DNA of 64,000 bases from an uncultured Burkholderiales bacterium (GTDB lineage: Bacteria > Pseudomonadota > Gammaproteobacteria > Burkholderiales > Burkholderiaceae_E), in contig CADEEH010000001.1 in assembly GCA_902826305.1 (NCBI GenBank), positions 1 through 64,000 on the forward strand. The letters are read 5' to 3'. Of the stretch, positions 1 to 9,933 are shown in pieces (positions within the stretch are counted from its first letter, which is position 1; every line of letters begins with the position of its first letter). The position numbers were made by a program, and so were the translations under genes. Below the pieces are notes generated by a model, which saw nothing but the letters and a program-made list of their open reading frames with translations, searched no databases and had not been told where the DNA came from.

Positions 1-898
<898 letters not shown>

Positions 899-952
899 TC
901 ATCGGGCCGCGCGGGAATGGCTGAAACCGGCCGGGACTTGTACGATTCGAAC

Positions 953-1834
953 ATGCTCCGCGCGTCCGACCCGGTCCGCAACTACAGCCTGTACGGCGAG
1001 TCCGAGCACCTGCCGGACGTGTTGCACTGCGAGACGATCGCCGAGCGATCGGTGCTGCACGACTGGGAACTCGCCCCGCACCGCCACGACCGGCTGCATC
1101 AGCTGCTGTTGCTGCGGACCGGCGGCGGCATGACCCGGCTGGACGACCGCGAGCTGACGCTGCCGCCCGGCGCGCTGGTCAACGTGCCGCCGCACGCGGT
1201 GCACGCCTTCACCTTCGAACCGGGCACGCAGGGACTGGTCGTGACGTTGGCCGACGCGATGCTCGACGAACTGCTCGGCCGCGACCCGGAGGTGCGCCGG
1301 GTGCTCTCGCGGGGCTGGGTGGCCGAGGCCGGTGCCGAGGTCGACGACGTGATGAGCCAGCTCGCGCGCGAGTACGCGCAACTGTCGCCGGGACGCGCAC
1401 TGGTGCTGCGTGGCCTGGTCGCCACGCTGCTGGGCCGTACGGCAAGGGTCGCGAACAGCGCCGATCCCGTGGCGCAGAACATGGCGAAATCGTACCTGTT
1501 GCATCGTTTCGAAACCCTGCTCGAGGCACACTTCCGCGAGCACTGGCGGGTCGAGGACTACGCCCGTGTGCTGGCCGTCTCGCCCACCCACCTGAGCCGG
1601 GTCACCCGCGCGGCCACCGGCGGACCGGCCTCGCGGCTGATCGATGCACGGGTCATCCGCGAGGCCCGGCGCCAGCTCGCATTCACCCATCTGAGCGTCA
1701 CCTCGATCGCCGGCACGCTGGGTTTCGTCGATCCGGCGCAGTTCACGCGCGTGTTCACCCGGGTGACCGGGCATTCGCCGCGGGCGTTCAGGGGACGGTT
1801 GGCGACGCGATCGCGGGCCGCGGGCGCCACCTGA
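953..1834 (+). CDS. pobR: AraC/XylS-family regulator, probable activator of pobA
   Basis: A 293-residue protein with an N-terminal cupin-like effector domain (His-rich segment near residues 43-50, glycine-rich turn near 76) and a C-terminal double helix-turn-helix ending in the typical AraC signature around GFVDPAQFTRVFTRVTGHSP. In pseudomonads and relatives, AraC-type PobR proteins respond to 4-hydroxybenzoate and activate the divergent pobA; the same divergent arrangement is seen here. I chose the ATG at 953 because it gives the usual family length and the frame upstream runs antisense to pobA. An in-frame ATG at 917 is an alternative. Assignment as the pobA activator is inference from position. 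Confidence 0.85.
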   Translation: MLRASDPVRNYSLYGESEHLPDVLHCETIAERSVLHDWELAPHRHDRLHQLLLLRTGGGMTRLDDRELTLPPGALVNVPPHAVHAFTFEPGTQGLVVTLADAMLDELLGRDPEVRRVLSRGWVAEAGAEVDDVMSQLAREYAQLSPGRALVLRGLVATLLGRTARVANSADPVAQNMAKSYLLHRFETLLEAHFREHWRVEDYARVLAVSPTHLSRVTRAATGGPASRLIDARVIREARRQLAFTHLSVTSIAGTLGFVDPAQFTRVFTRVTGHSPRAFRGRLATRSRAAGAT

Positions 1835-1919
1835 CCGCCGCCGATTACCTGCCACGTCATTGCTTCACCGCTTGTCGACCGATAGTCTGCAAGCCAACCC
1901 CCTTCACGGCCATCTCGCC

Positions 1920-2267
1920 ATGCCTGCATTCCGCCTGTTGCTGGTTGTGCTCTTCATCGGCGTCCTGTCGTACACCAGCGTGGTGGTCTCCCGTCACGGG
2001 CTGGACTTCATGCCGGTGTTCTCCGGTGACATTGCCAAGCTGGGCTGGGCCGGCCAGTTCAATGTCGACTTCATGTGCCTGTTGCTGCTGTCCGCGCTCT
2101 GGGTCGCGTGGCGCCATCAGTTCAGCGCGGCGGGCCTGATCCTCGCGCTGCTGGTGCCGATCGGCGGCACGCCGTTCCTTTGCGTCTATCTGCTCGTGCA
2201 GAGCGTGCGCTGTGGAGGCGACGCCGGGGCGATGATCGTCGGTGATCGATGGCCGGCGCGCCGGTGA
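1920..2267 (+). CDS. Small integral membrane protein of unknown function
   Basis: A 115-residue protein with three predicted hydrophobic segments (about residues 4-22, 43-62 and 67-90), and a conserved-looking HGLDFMPVFSGDIAKLGWAGQFN stretch between the first two (given as positions 26-48). Similar small three-helix proteins occur in proteobacteria without an assigned role. The frame is open from 1860, but the ATG at 1920 places the first membrane helix directly at the N-terminus, so I prefer it. It converges on garD with only 12 bp between stop codons. No function is proposed. Confidence 0.65.
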   Translation: MPAFRLLLVVLFIGVLSYTSVVVSRHGLDFMPVFSGDIAKLGWAGQFNVDFMCLLLLSALWVAWRHQFSAAGLILALLVPIGGTPFLCVYLLVQSVRCGGDAGAMIVGDRWPARR

Positions 2268-2294
2268 CGCGACCAACCGTCAGGTCACCGGCGC
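2258..2294. terminator. Hairpin between convergent genes
   Basis: An 11-bp perfect inverted repeat (GCGCCGGTGAC / GTCACCGGCGC, 15-base loop) spans the stop codons of the convergent membrane-protein and garD genes. There is no following T-tract, so this is a terminator-like structure rather than a canonical intrinsic terminator. Confidence 0.4.
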
Positions 2295-3905
2295 CGGATT
2301 GAACAGCACGAGTGCGTTGTGCAGTTTCCAATGCTCGGCCCAGGTCTTGCGGCGGCCGCTGGCAACCTCGAGCATCAGGCGGAACATCTCCCAGCCGACC
2401 TCTTCGACCGTGGCCTCGCCGTCGGCGATGCGGCCGGCGTTGACGTCCATCAGGTCGTGCCAGCGCCGGGCGAGTTCGGTCCGCGTGGCCACCTTGATCA
2501 CCGGCACCTCGGCCAGGCCGTAGGGTGTGCCGCGCCCGGTGGTGAACACGTGCAGGTTCATGCCCGCGGCCAGCTGCAGCGTGCCGCAGATGAAGTCGCT
2601 GGCCGGGGTGGCCGCATAGACCAGCCCGCGCTCGATGCCGCGGTCGCGCAGCCGCTCGCCCGGCGACAGCACACCACCGATCGGCGCGCTGCCGCTCTTG
2701 ACGATCGATCCCATCGCCTTCTCGACGATGTTCGACAACCCGCCCTGCTTGTTGCCCGGTGTCGTGTTGGCACTGCGGTCGACCCGGCCGCGGTCCAGGT
2801 AGGTGTCGTACCAGGCCATCTCGCGGATCATCGCCTCGGCGATCTCGGGGGACGCGGCGCGTGCGGTGAGCTGATCGATGCCGTCGCGGACCTCGGTGAC
2901 CTCGGAGAACATCACGGTCGCGCCGGCACGCACCAGCAGGTCCGCGCAGAAACCCACCGCGGGGTTCGCGGTGACGCCGCTGAACGTGTCGCTGCCGCCG
3001 CACTGCACACCAACGACCAGTGCACTCGCGGGCACGGTCTCGCGCCGCCGGGCGTCGAGCCGTTCCAGGTGGGATCGAGCCCGTTCGACGATGGTGTCGA
3101 TCATCGACATGAAGCCGACATGCCCGGCGTCCTGCAGGCATACGACGTCGAGCCCGGCTCGATCACCCGCGTTGCCTGCTTCCGCGACGCGGCTATCCGC
3201 CGCGATCGTGCGCCGCGCGTCGACGACCGCGAGGCTTCCCGGCGGCAGCAGCCGCTCGGGCTGCAGCTTCTCGCAACCGAGGCTGACCACCATCACCTCG
3301 TTGCCGAAGTTCGGGTTCAGCGTGATGTTGCGCAACGTGCGGATCGGCACGACCGCATCGGGTGCGTCGATCGCGACGCCACAGCCATAGCCGTGTTCGA
3401 GTGCGACCACGTCGTCCACGTTCGGGTACCGCGGCAACAGGTCCGCCTTGATCCGGCGCACCGCGAACTCGACGACACCGGCCACACACTGCACCGTCTG
3501 CGTGATCGCCAGGATGTTGCGCGTGCCGACCGACCCGTCGGCATTGCGATAACCCTCGAAGGTGTAGCCTGGCAACGGTGCCATCACCGGCGCCGCCACC
3601 GTGCAGACGGGCAGGCCGTCCAACGACCGGGCCTCGGGCATCTCCAGCACACGTTCGTGCACCCAGCTTCCGGCCGGCAGATTGCGGGTCGTGCGGCCGA
3701 TGACGACGTTGTAGCGCCGGACCGGGGCGCTGGCGGGAAGGTCGACCAGTGCCACCTTGTGTCCCTGCGGCACCGTGTCGACGAGCGCCAGCCCGTCGGG
3801 AAAGACGGTGCCCGCGGGCAGACCACCGTCGTTGGCGACGATGGCGACGTTGTCGTGCTCGTGCATCCGGATCCGCAGTGGTGCCGACCTGTTTCCCACG
3901 ACCAT
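2280..3905 (-). CDS. garD: Galactarate dehydratase
   Basis: Removes water from galactarate (mucate) to give 5-keto-4-deoxyglucarate. The 541 residues match the family length of about 520. There is an N-terminal SAF domain (about 10-95), then the UxaA/GarD catalytic part, with the GarD-typical stretches [14 protein letters not shown] near 116, [12 protein letters not shown] near 170, [20 protein letters not shown] near 197 and [12 protein letters not shown] near 297. The ATG at 3905 follows GGAGG at 5-base spacing. No aldolase or reductase of the galactarate route is adjacent, so later steps must be encoded elsewhere. It lies 68 bp downstream of the PhoD-like gene on the same strand; a functional link is not obvious. 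Confidence 0.93.
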   Translation of the reverse strand: MVVGNRSAPLRIRMHEHDNVAIVANDGGLPAGTVFPDGLALVDTVPQGHKVALVDLPASAPVRRYNVVIGRTTRNLPAGSWVHERVLEMPEARSLDGLPVCTVAAPVMAPLPGYTFEGYRNADGSVGTRNILAITQTVQCVAGVVEFAVRRIKADLLPRYPNVDDVVALEHGYGCGVAIDAPDAVVPIRTLRNITLNPNFGNEVMVVSLGCEKLQPERLLPPGSLAVVDARRTIAADSRVAEAGNAGDRAGLDVVCLQDAGHVGFMSMIDTIVERARSHLERLDARRRETVPASALVVGVQCGGSDTFSGVTANPAVGFCADLLVRAGATVMFSEVTEVRDGIDQLTARAASPEIAEAMIREMAWYDTYLDRGRVDRSANTTPGNKQGGLSNIVEKAMGSIVKSGSAPIGGVLSPGERLRDRGIERGLVYAATPASDFICGTLQLAAGMNLHVFTTGRGTPYGLAEVPVIKVATRTELARRWHDLMDVNAGRIADGEATVEEVGWEMFRLMLEVASGRRKTWAEHWKLHNALVLFNPAPVT

Positions 3906-3973
3906 GGATACCTCCGCGCCGGACGCGGCGCGAGGCCTCCATCCTCGATGATCGTGGTGCCGATGTCGAGCGG

Positions 3974-5587
3974 TCAGCTCGCCGGCAGCACCTGCGAGAA
4001 CACCGTCGTTCCGGCCCGGTCCTTCAGCGAGACCGTCATCGCGCGACTGCGCGCGTCGATGTCGACCTGACCGAAGAACTGGTTCAGGTCGCTCGGCGGT
4101 TCATTCTGGACGCGGGGCACCTTCTGGAAGACGACTTCGAGCCCGAAGGTGTCGTCGGTCTGGTTCGGGCCGAACGCACCCGCGTGCAGCGGGCCGGAGA
4201 CGAACTCCCAGAACGGATCGAAGTCCTTGAACGCGGCACGCTCCGGGAGATAGCGGTGAGCGGCGCAATAGTGCACGTCGGCCGTCAGCCAGACGACGTT
4301 GCGGATCCGGGCGTGACGGATCGAGGACAACAGTTTCGCGATCTCCAGTTCCCGCCCCGACGGAACACCGCCGATGCCATTGCTGACCGCTTCCCAGCGT
4401 GCGGTGCCGTCGGCGGTGCGACCGTCGGGCACCTGGAGGCCGATCGGCATGTCGGCGCAGATCACCTTCCAGACGGCTTTCGATTCCCGCAGCGATCGTT
4501 CGAGCCAGGCGAGCTGCTCGGGGCCAAGGAAAAATGTCTCGCGACCGTATGACGCCTGGAGGTTCGCCGAGTTCGGTCCGCGATAGCTGCGCATGTCGAT
4601 CATGAACAGCTCGAGCAGCGGGCCGTGATCGATCCGTCGGTAGACACGATCGCGTTCCGAATCACCGCGGGCACGCATCGGTGCGTAGTCCCGGAAGGCC
4701 TGCGTGGCACGAGCGGTCAGCAACGCGACCGACTTCTCCGCGTAGCGCGTGTCGGCCGACAGGTCCTTGGCGTCGGACCAGTTGTTGACGACTTCATGGT
4801 CGTCCCACTGCCAGATCTGGGCGACTTCGCGGTTGAACGCAAGCAGGTGCTCGTCCATCAGGTTGTAGCGATAGTTGCCGCGGAACTCGTCCAGCGTCTC
4901 GGCCACTTTCGACTTCTCGGGGGTTGTGATGTTGGTCCATGTGCCGGCGCCCCCGGGCAGCGCCTGGCTGGGCGCGATCGCGCCGTCGGCGTAGATCGTG
5001 TCGCCCGAGTGGATGAAGAACGCGGGGTCCTGCGCGAGCATCGTCCGGTAAGTCAGCATGCCGCCGTAGTTCGGGCTGATGCCCCAGCCTTGACCGGCGG
5101 TATCCCCGCCCCACACGAAGCGGATGTCGGCCGCCTCGGCCGCGGGCGTGACGAAGCTTCCCGTCGCCGGTTCGCTGCGCGTGCGTGTGCCGTCGAGACT
5201 TTCGGCCACGGCCCGGACGTGGACCCGCCGCCCGGGCGGCAGGCCGGTCAGGTCGACACGTCCGGTGCCGTCGTCCGACGGATGCAGCAGCAGCGTGCCG
5301 CTTCCGGCCAGCGACGCGAAGCCCGAGTCGTACGACCAGTCGACGTACAGCCGGGCCGGGCGATCGGCCCGTGTCCAGACGACCGTCCTGGCCGTGTCCT
5401 TCGAGTGCCCGTGGTGCTTGTGATCGAGGTCCGGGTCGCCGAACTGCAGGCCGTAAGGCAGGCGCGGTCGGGTGTTGTCCGAGCCGATCACCGCGGGTGC
5501 CCAGGGCAACAGCAGCGAGCCAGTGGCGGCGCCGGCACTGGCGGCCAGCAGACGACGTCGGGTCGGCAGGTGAAGATCGGCAGGCAT
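3974..5587 (-). CDS. phoD: PhoD-like alkaline phosphatase, Tat-exported
   Basis: Predicted periplasmic phosphodiesterase/monoesterase of the PhoD family, 537 residues. A twin-arginine signal (TRRRLLAAS near 8-16 followed by a hydrophobic stretch) fits folding with metals before export. Metal-binding motifs of the family are visible in order: [27 protein letters not shown] and [11 protein letters not shown] fibronectin-like N-terminal PhoD domain precedes the catalytic part. The ATG follows AGGGAGA. A 20-bp inverted repeat lies just upstream. No Pho box was recognised. The physiological substrate is unknown. Confidence 0.9.
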   Translation of the reverse strand: MPADLHLPTRRRLLAASAGAATGSLLLPWAPAVIGSDNTRPRLPYGLQFGDPDLDHKHHGHSKDTARTVVWTRADRPARLYVDWSYDSGFASLAGSGTLLLHPSDDGTGRVDLTGLPPGRRVHVRAVAESLDGTRTRSEPATGSFVTPAAEAADIRFVWGGDTAGQGWGISPNYGGMLTYRTMLAQDPAFFIHSGDTIYADGAIAPSQALPGGAGTWTNITTPEKSKVAETLDEFRGNYRYNLMDEHLLAFNREVAQIWQWDDHEVVNNWSDAKDLSADTRYAEKSVALLTARATQAFRDYAPMRARGDSERDRVYRRIDHGPLLELFMIDMRSYRGPNSANLQASYGRETFFLGPEQLAWLERSLRESKAVWKVICADMPIGLQVPDGRTADGTARWEAVSNGIGGVPSGRELEIAKLLSSIRHARIRNVVWLTADVHYCAAHRYLPERAAFKDFDPFWEFVSGPLHAGAFGPNQTDDTFGLEVVFQKVPRVQNEPPSDLNQFFGQVDIDARSRAMTVSLKDRAGTTVFSQVLPAS

Positions 5588-5618
5588 GATGGTCTCCCTT
5601 GGGTTCGCGCGACGGGGG

Positions 5619-5638
5619 CGCTGCGGATCTCCGCAGCG
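5619..5638. promoter_or_regulatory. 20-bp inverted repeat upstream of phoD-like gene
   Basis: Perfect inverted repeat CGCTGCGGATCTCCGCAGCG (9-bp arms, 2-base centre), 32 bp upstream of the phosphatase start codon. The short centre suits a protein operator better than an RNA hairpin loop. No regulator is assigned. Confidence 0.4.
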
Positions 5639-5789
5639 TCGCGGGGAGACTATCGGCCGTTGATGCCGGTTCGATGATGAGTTGACGTCGGCGCGATGAC
5701 AGGCGAGTCGACGCGCGCGGGCCCGGTGCGGACCGGACCTCGCGGCGACACGGCCGCTCTCGGCGGGAACCCTCGCCTGGTGTGCGGCG

Positions 5790-6554
5790 TCAGCCGGGAA
5801 CCGTGTAGTTGCGCTCGCTCATCAGGTCGATGCCCACCTGCAGGCCCTCGATCCAGGCGATGAATTCGTGCACCGCCGCGCCCCTGAGCGGCGATCCGTG
5901 CTGCGGCACGATCATCTCGATCGGCAGCGTGCGCACCATCCGCGCCCACAGGCGCAGGATCTTGTTGCTCACCATGTAGCGACGGTGGAACGGTTCCATC
6001 CGCGGCAGCGCTTCGTCGAGTGATTCGATGAACGTCGATGGTGATCCGCCGAGCGACACGCCGAGATCGCCGCTGAACAGGATGCGGCTGACCGGGTCCC
6101 AGAACTGGAAGTTGCCTTCGGCGTGCATGAAGTGCGCCGGCAGCGCCACCAGGTCGCAGCGGCCGATCGAGATGTGTGTGCCTTCGTCCGGGATGCCGAC
6201 GATGCGACCCTCGGTCTTGCCGGGTTTGCAGAAGTGCGGTGCGAACCGCTCCCACAGCCGCGAGATGTAGACCGTGGCCTGTGTGCCGGTCATCCAACGA
6301 TCCAGCGAGGCGATGATGTCCGGGTCGGCATGGGACGCGAGGACCGCCGCGATGTGGCTCGGCGTGCAGTGCCGCGTCAGTGCCAGGTACAGCTCGTTGT
6401 AGGCCAGGTTGCCCCCCGGATCGATCACCGCGCCGTCGCCGTGATCGATCAGCAGGAACTGGTTCGCCTGCACCGCCTCGCCACTGGCGCCCGAGAGGTC
6501 GAAGAACATCAGGCAGCGATGGTCGCCGCGGTTGAAGAGTTCGAGCGCGGACAT
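5790..6554 (-). CDS. Metallo-beta-lactamase-fold protein, oxygen-binding di-iron (ODP) type
   Basis: A 254-residue soluble protein of the metallo-beta-lactamase fold. The usual HxHxDH motif is replaced by HADPD at 75-79, with further ligand candidates His141/His144, Asp163 and the His of PQHGSP near 226. HxDxD rather than HxHxDH is seen in the flavodiiron/ODP branch, where the metal pair is iron and binds O2; no flavodoxin or rubredoxin domain is present here. Two frames of evidence are therefore the fold and this motif; O2 binding is inference. It is the first gene of an apparently isolated minus-strand unit, 203 bp upstream of the phoD-like gene. It could instead be an ordinary hydrolase. 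Confidence 0.75.
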   Translation of the reverse strand: MSALELFNRGDHRCLMFFDLSGASGEAVQANQFLLIDHGDGAVIDPGGNLAYNELYLALTRHCTPSHIAAVLASHADPDIIASLDRWMTGTQATVYISRLWERFAPHFCKPGKTEGRIVGIPDEGTHISIGRCDLVALPAHFMHAEGNFQFWDPVSRILFSGDLGVSLGGSPSTFIESLDEALPRMEPFHRRYMVSNKILRLWARMVRTLPIEMIVPQHGSPLRGAAVHEFIAWIEGLQVGIDLMSERNYTVPG

Positions 6555-6624
6555 GATGGCTGGCAGCGGCGCGAGCGCTGCGGTGGCGTCAACAGGCCCC
6601 AGTGTACGTGGACGGCGCGCCGGA

Positions 6625-8718
6625 TCAACGTCCCAGCAGTCCTTTCAGCGCGTCGCCGACACGTTCGCGTGCCTTTTCCGTCGCCTTGTCGCGCAGTTCG
6701 TCGGTCTTCAGCCGCTCCCTGAGTTCGGCCGCGGCGCGTGACTTCAGCGCGTCGCGGCCGGCGCTCGCCCAATCGATTTGCCACTTCGGACCGCTGAACG
6801 GCCCCGTCAGCCGGACCGGAATCGTCACGCCTCGCAGCTCCTCGAGCTCCTTGCCGTCCTGGCCGGTCGACGTGCCGACGATCGAGGCCCGGACCGTGTA
6901 GTCCAGGCTGCTGGCGACCAGGTTGGCCGACCCTTCGCCGCCGATCCGCAGCAGCGGTGACTTGACCTCGAGGTCGCTGCTGCGGGCAATGCCATCGGTG
7001 ATCGTCGCGGTCATCGTCATCTCGGTGAAGTCGGTCTTCTTGGCGACGTCCGAGTCGCGCGTCTCGTTGTTGCCGCCCACCCTGAGCAGGTTGCGTGCAT
7101 TACGCATCGTCTCGCCGAGGTTGATCCCCTTGATCGAGCCGTCGCGCAGCGCAACCGCCAGCGTGCCGCCGAGTGCCCGTTTCATCACACTCCCGGTCGC
7201 CCCGCCGGTCCGCAGCGCGAGCTTGACGTTGCCGCGGCCTTCGAGCATGTCCTTGTTCGCGAGCTCCCTGAGCAGCGGCCCGATCGAGATACCCGCCAGG
7301 TCGGCGTCGAGTTCGATCCGGTTGGCCGGCGCGGTCGCACCGGCGTGCACGGCAGCCCGGGCGGCAAGTCGGCCGCCGTACAGGTCGGCCGATATCGGCG
7401 CCGCATCGAGCCTGCCGCCCGCCGCCTTCAAGGTGATGCCGACATTGGACGCCGCGAGTCCTCGTGCGCGCAGCGCCGCGATCGCCATCCGCCCGTCGAC
7501 GTTCAGGTTCCTCAGGACCGACAGATCGATCGGCTCCTCGTTCCCGGCGGTCGGGGGCCTGTCGGCGACCGGCCGGCCCGCGGCGGGTTTGTCGGCTGCG
7601 ACGAATCGATCGAGGTCGAACTGGTCGGCCGAGACATCGAAGGTGATCTTCCGTGCAGTGAAGCCGTCGAGCGCGACCTTCGCCGACAGCGACGTGCCCT
7701 CCCCTTTTGCCGCCAGGTCGGCACGAAGACTTTCCTTGTTCGTGTCCGCCGACACGTTGCCGGACACATCGACCCGCGCCCTCCCGGAGGTGATGCGCGG
7801 GTCCTCGATCACGACCTGGCCCGCGAGCGGCGCGAATTGCCAGGTGCCGGCCGACAGATCACCCTTCGCCGGTGTCGTCAGCCGGGCCACGACCTTGTGC
7901 GCGCCCTCGGTCGAGGTCGCCTCGACCGCGACGCGGGTGATCGACAGCGAGGCGCCGTTCACCTCGCCGGCCTCGATCTTCGCATCGATCGTCGTCGCGC
8001 CGACGACCGCATGGACAACGGCACCGAGGCCGCGTGCACCGTGGCGACCGGTGTCGAGGTCCAATGCGACGTCACCTTTCACCTCGACGGTGCCCGAGGC
8101 CTGCGGCTTCGTGCCCGCGAACGAAAGCGACAATACGATCGGTGTCGTGACCTGGTTGGCCAGCCGACCGGTGCGCAGATCGAGCCGATCGATCGTTGTC
8201 GTCCCGCCGGCCTTGTGATCGTCGAAGACGAGCTTCGCATTCGACAACTCGACGCCGCCGATGTCGAACGCGGGGATCGTCGCCGGTGCCCCGGCGGGCC
8301 TGTTGGTGTCCTTCGGCGCGGCCGCGGACCGGCCGATCAGGTCGTCGATGCTCGTCGTGCCGTCCACACGGCGCTCGATGCGCCCGCTCAGGCCGTCGAT
8401 CGCGATCCGGTCGGCGACGATCCGCCCGCGCAGCAGCGGCCACAAGGCGACACTGACCTTCGCGCTCGCAAGGCGCGCGGCCTCGTTCGTCGAACCAGGC
8501 TCGGACAGCCGCGTGGCCGGCAGCGCGACGGCGATCCGCGGCAACACCGACAGCGACAACTTGCCGTCGATCGTCAGCGTGCGTCCGTAACGATCGGCGA
8601 CGGCCTGCTGGATCTGCGGCTTGAAACGATCGACGTCGACCAGCGTGACCAGCGCGACCGCTGCGACGACGAGGACAACGACCAGGACCGCGAACGCGAT
8701 CAGGACTTTCTTCAACAC
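6625..8718 (-). CDS. AsmA-family protein
   Basis: A 697-residue protein with a single N-terminal membrane helix (about 5-25), an AsmA N-terminal domain and a C-terminal AsmA_2-like region; bridge-like lipid-transport proteins of this family span the periplasm. The C-terminus is charged and Arg/Lys-rich and ends in GLLGR. The start is the GTG at 8718: it is preceded by GGAG at 8 bases and puts the membrane helix at the N-terminus, whereas the upstream open frame contains Cys/Arg-rich non-protein-like sequence. It is 46 bp downstream of the SGNH hydrolase and probably co-transcribed with it. Confidence 0.85.
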   Translation of the reverse strand: MLKKVLIAFAVLVVVLVVAAVALVTLVDVDRFKPQIQQAVADRYGRTLTIDGKLSLSVLPRIAVALPATRLSEPGSTNEAARLASAKVSVALWPLLRGRIVADRIAIDGLSGRIERRVDGTTSIDDLIGRSAAAPKDTNRPAGAPATIPAFDIGGVELSNAKLVFDDHKAGGTTTIDRLDLRTGRLANQVTTPIVLSLSFAGTKPQASGTVEVKGDVALDLDTGRHGARGLGAVVHAVVGATTIDAKIEAGEVNGASLSITRVAVEATSTEGAHKVVARLTTPAKGDLSAGTWQFAPLAGQVVIEDPRITSGRARVDVSGNVSADTNKESLRADLAAKGEGTSLSAKVALDGFTARKITFDVSADQFDLDRFVAADKPAAGRPVADRPPTAGNEEPIDLSVLRNLNVDGRMAIAALRARGLAASNVGITLKAAGGRLDAAPISADLYGGRLAARAAVHAGATAPANRIELDADLAGISIGPLLRELANKDMLEGRGNVKLALRTGGATGSVMKRALGGTLAVALRDGSIKGINLGETMRNARNLLRVGGNNETRDSDVAKKTDFTEMTMTATITDGIARSSDLEVKSPLLRIGGEGSANLVASSLDYTVRASIVGTSTGQDGKELEELRGVTIPVRLTGPFSGPKWQIDWASAGRDALKSRAAAELRERLKTDELRDKATEKARERVGDALKGLLGR

Positions 8719-8764
8719 CCGGTGAACTCCGACGGACGCCCTCGGTCGAGGGCCGCAGATTCGA

Positions 8765-9610
8765 TTATCCGCGCCCGGATGCCACGGCCGGGCTTGTGCC
8801 TGTTGCCGGGTCGGCCAATGAACGAGGCGCGGCACGCCGATCCGCTTCGGACAGGCGGCGAGGCAGCGCGACCTGCTGCAGCAGTGCATCGAACCACACC
8901 CGGTATCCGGCGTCGCTGGGATGAAGTCCGTCGCTGGCATTGAGCTCCGGATGCCGCACGAACGGATCGTCGTCGCGTTCGTGGAACAGGTTCACGACCG
9001 TTGCGCCGTGACGCGACGCCGCCTCGCGCACGAAGGTGTGCAGCTGTCGCGAGCGCCAGGTCATCAGCCATGTGAAAGGCACGGAGAAGAACGGCGCGTT
9101 GCCGACGTTGCCCGAAGGCATCAGCATCACCAGGTCGGCGCGTTGACGGGCCCGCTGCGTGACCCGGTCGATGTCATCACGAAGCGCCTCCAGGCCGCGG
9201 AACTGGATCACGTCGTTGCCGCCGGCCATCACCAGCACCATGTCGAAGCGTTCGACGCCGTCGAGCTGCTCCAGCAGTTCGTTGAACTTCGCCCCGTCCC
9301 GGCCGCGATTCTCGATCGACAGCCGGGGAAACGCCTGTGCCAGCAGCCCGGCGATGCTGGCCTGCGGCGAGCCCGCGCCGGTACCCACCGCGGTGCTGTC
9401 GCCGACGATCAGCAGCCGCGCGGACGGCTGCGGCAGCGGTCGTGACAACGGCTCGCTCTGTCGCAGCAGCCCGGCCGATTCATGCAGACGCCACGCCGCA
9501 CAGCCGCCCAGCAGGAGCACGGTGGACACCGCGCCCCACAAGGCCGCCTTCGCAGCGTTCGAGCGCACGGCGGGCCGCCGGGTCATCACCTCGGCACCCT
9601 GTTCACTCAT
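8765..9610 (-). CDS. SGNH/GDSL-type esterase, membrane-anchored or lipoprotein
   Basis: 281 residues with the four SGNH blocks visible: GDSTAVG (block I, catalytic Ser), the Gly of NRGRDGA, GGND (block III) and DGLHPSDAG (block V with Asp/His). The N-terminus has a hydrophobic segment followed by GGCAAW, which may be a lipobox with Cys near residue 37. It probably acts on an acyl ester in the envelope; the substrate is unknown. Its ATG overlaps the stop of the 74-residue gene upstream as ATGA, indicating translational coupling. Confidence 0.85.
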   Translation of the reverse strand: MSEQGAEVMTRRPAVRSNAAKAALWGAVSTVLLLGGCAAWRLHESAGLLRQSEPLSRPLPQPSARLLIVGDSTAVGTGAGSPQASIAGLLAQAFPRLSIENRGRDGAKFNELLEQLDGVERFDMVLVMAGGNDVIQFRGLEALRDDIDRVTQRARQRADLVMLMPSGNVGNAPFFSVPFTWLMTWRSRQLHTFVREAASRHGATVVNLFHERDDDPFVRHPELNASDGLHPSDAGYRVWFDALLQQVALPRRLSEADRRAAPRSLADPATGTSPAVASGRG

Positions 9611-9831
9611 GCGGCCCGGGCGGACACAAGCTCGATCGCCCCGCTCGACACGTAGTGCCGGTAGACGTCGATCGGTATCGCCGTCGAACCCCGGGTCTCA
9701 CCGTCACCCCAGCTGATCGTCGCATCGAGTGCTGTTTCCTCGATCTCGCAGGGTCCGACCGGGATCGTGAGGCTGGCGCCGTCGCCTTCCCGGAACTCGA
9801 CCTTGCCCTTGATGTGTGCCTGCCTTGTCAT
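9607..9831 (-). CDS. Conserved-looking 74-residue hypothetical protein
   Basis: Small acidic protein, starting MTRQAHIKGKVEFREGDG, predicted all-beta, with no signal peptide and no cysteine. No recognised domain. The frame is open further upstream but the ATG at 9831 begins the protein-like part. Its stop overlaps the start of the SGNH hydrolase (ATGA), so the two are very likely translated together. Its small size and coupling suggest a partner or regulator role, which is inference only. Confidence 0.6.
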   Translation of the reverse strand: MTRQAHIKGKVEFREGDGASLTIPVGPCEIEETALDATISWGDGETRGSTAIPIDVYRHYVSSGAIELVSARAA

Positions 9832-9906
9832 CGCATCGCTCCGTCGTCCACCAACGAGTCTGGGGCGGCGGAGCTGGCGCGGGTGCAAGGCGTGGCCGCA
9901 TTCGCG

Positions 9907-9924
9907 GGTAGGTGGCCTCCTACC
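9907..9924 (-). terminator. Short hairpin downstream of esterase gene
   Basis: GGTAGG / CCTACC arms with a 6-base loop, 9 bp beyond the stop codon of the minus-strand esterase gene. No T-tract. A weak terminator candidate. Confidence 0.3.
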
Positions 9925-9933
9925 GTCTCGAGG

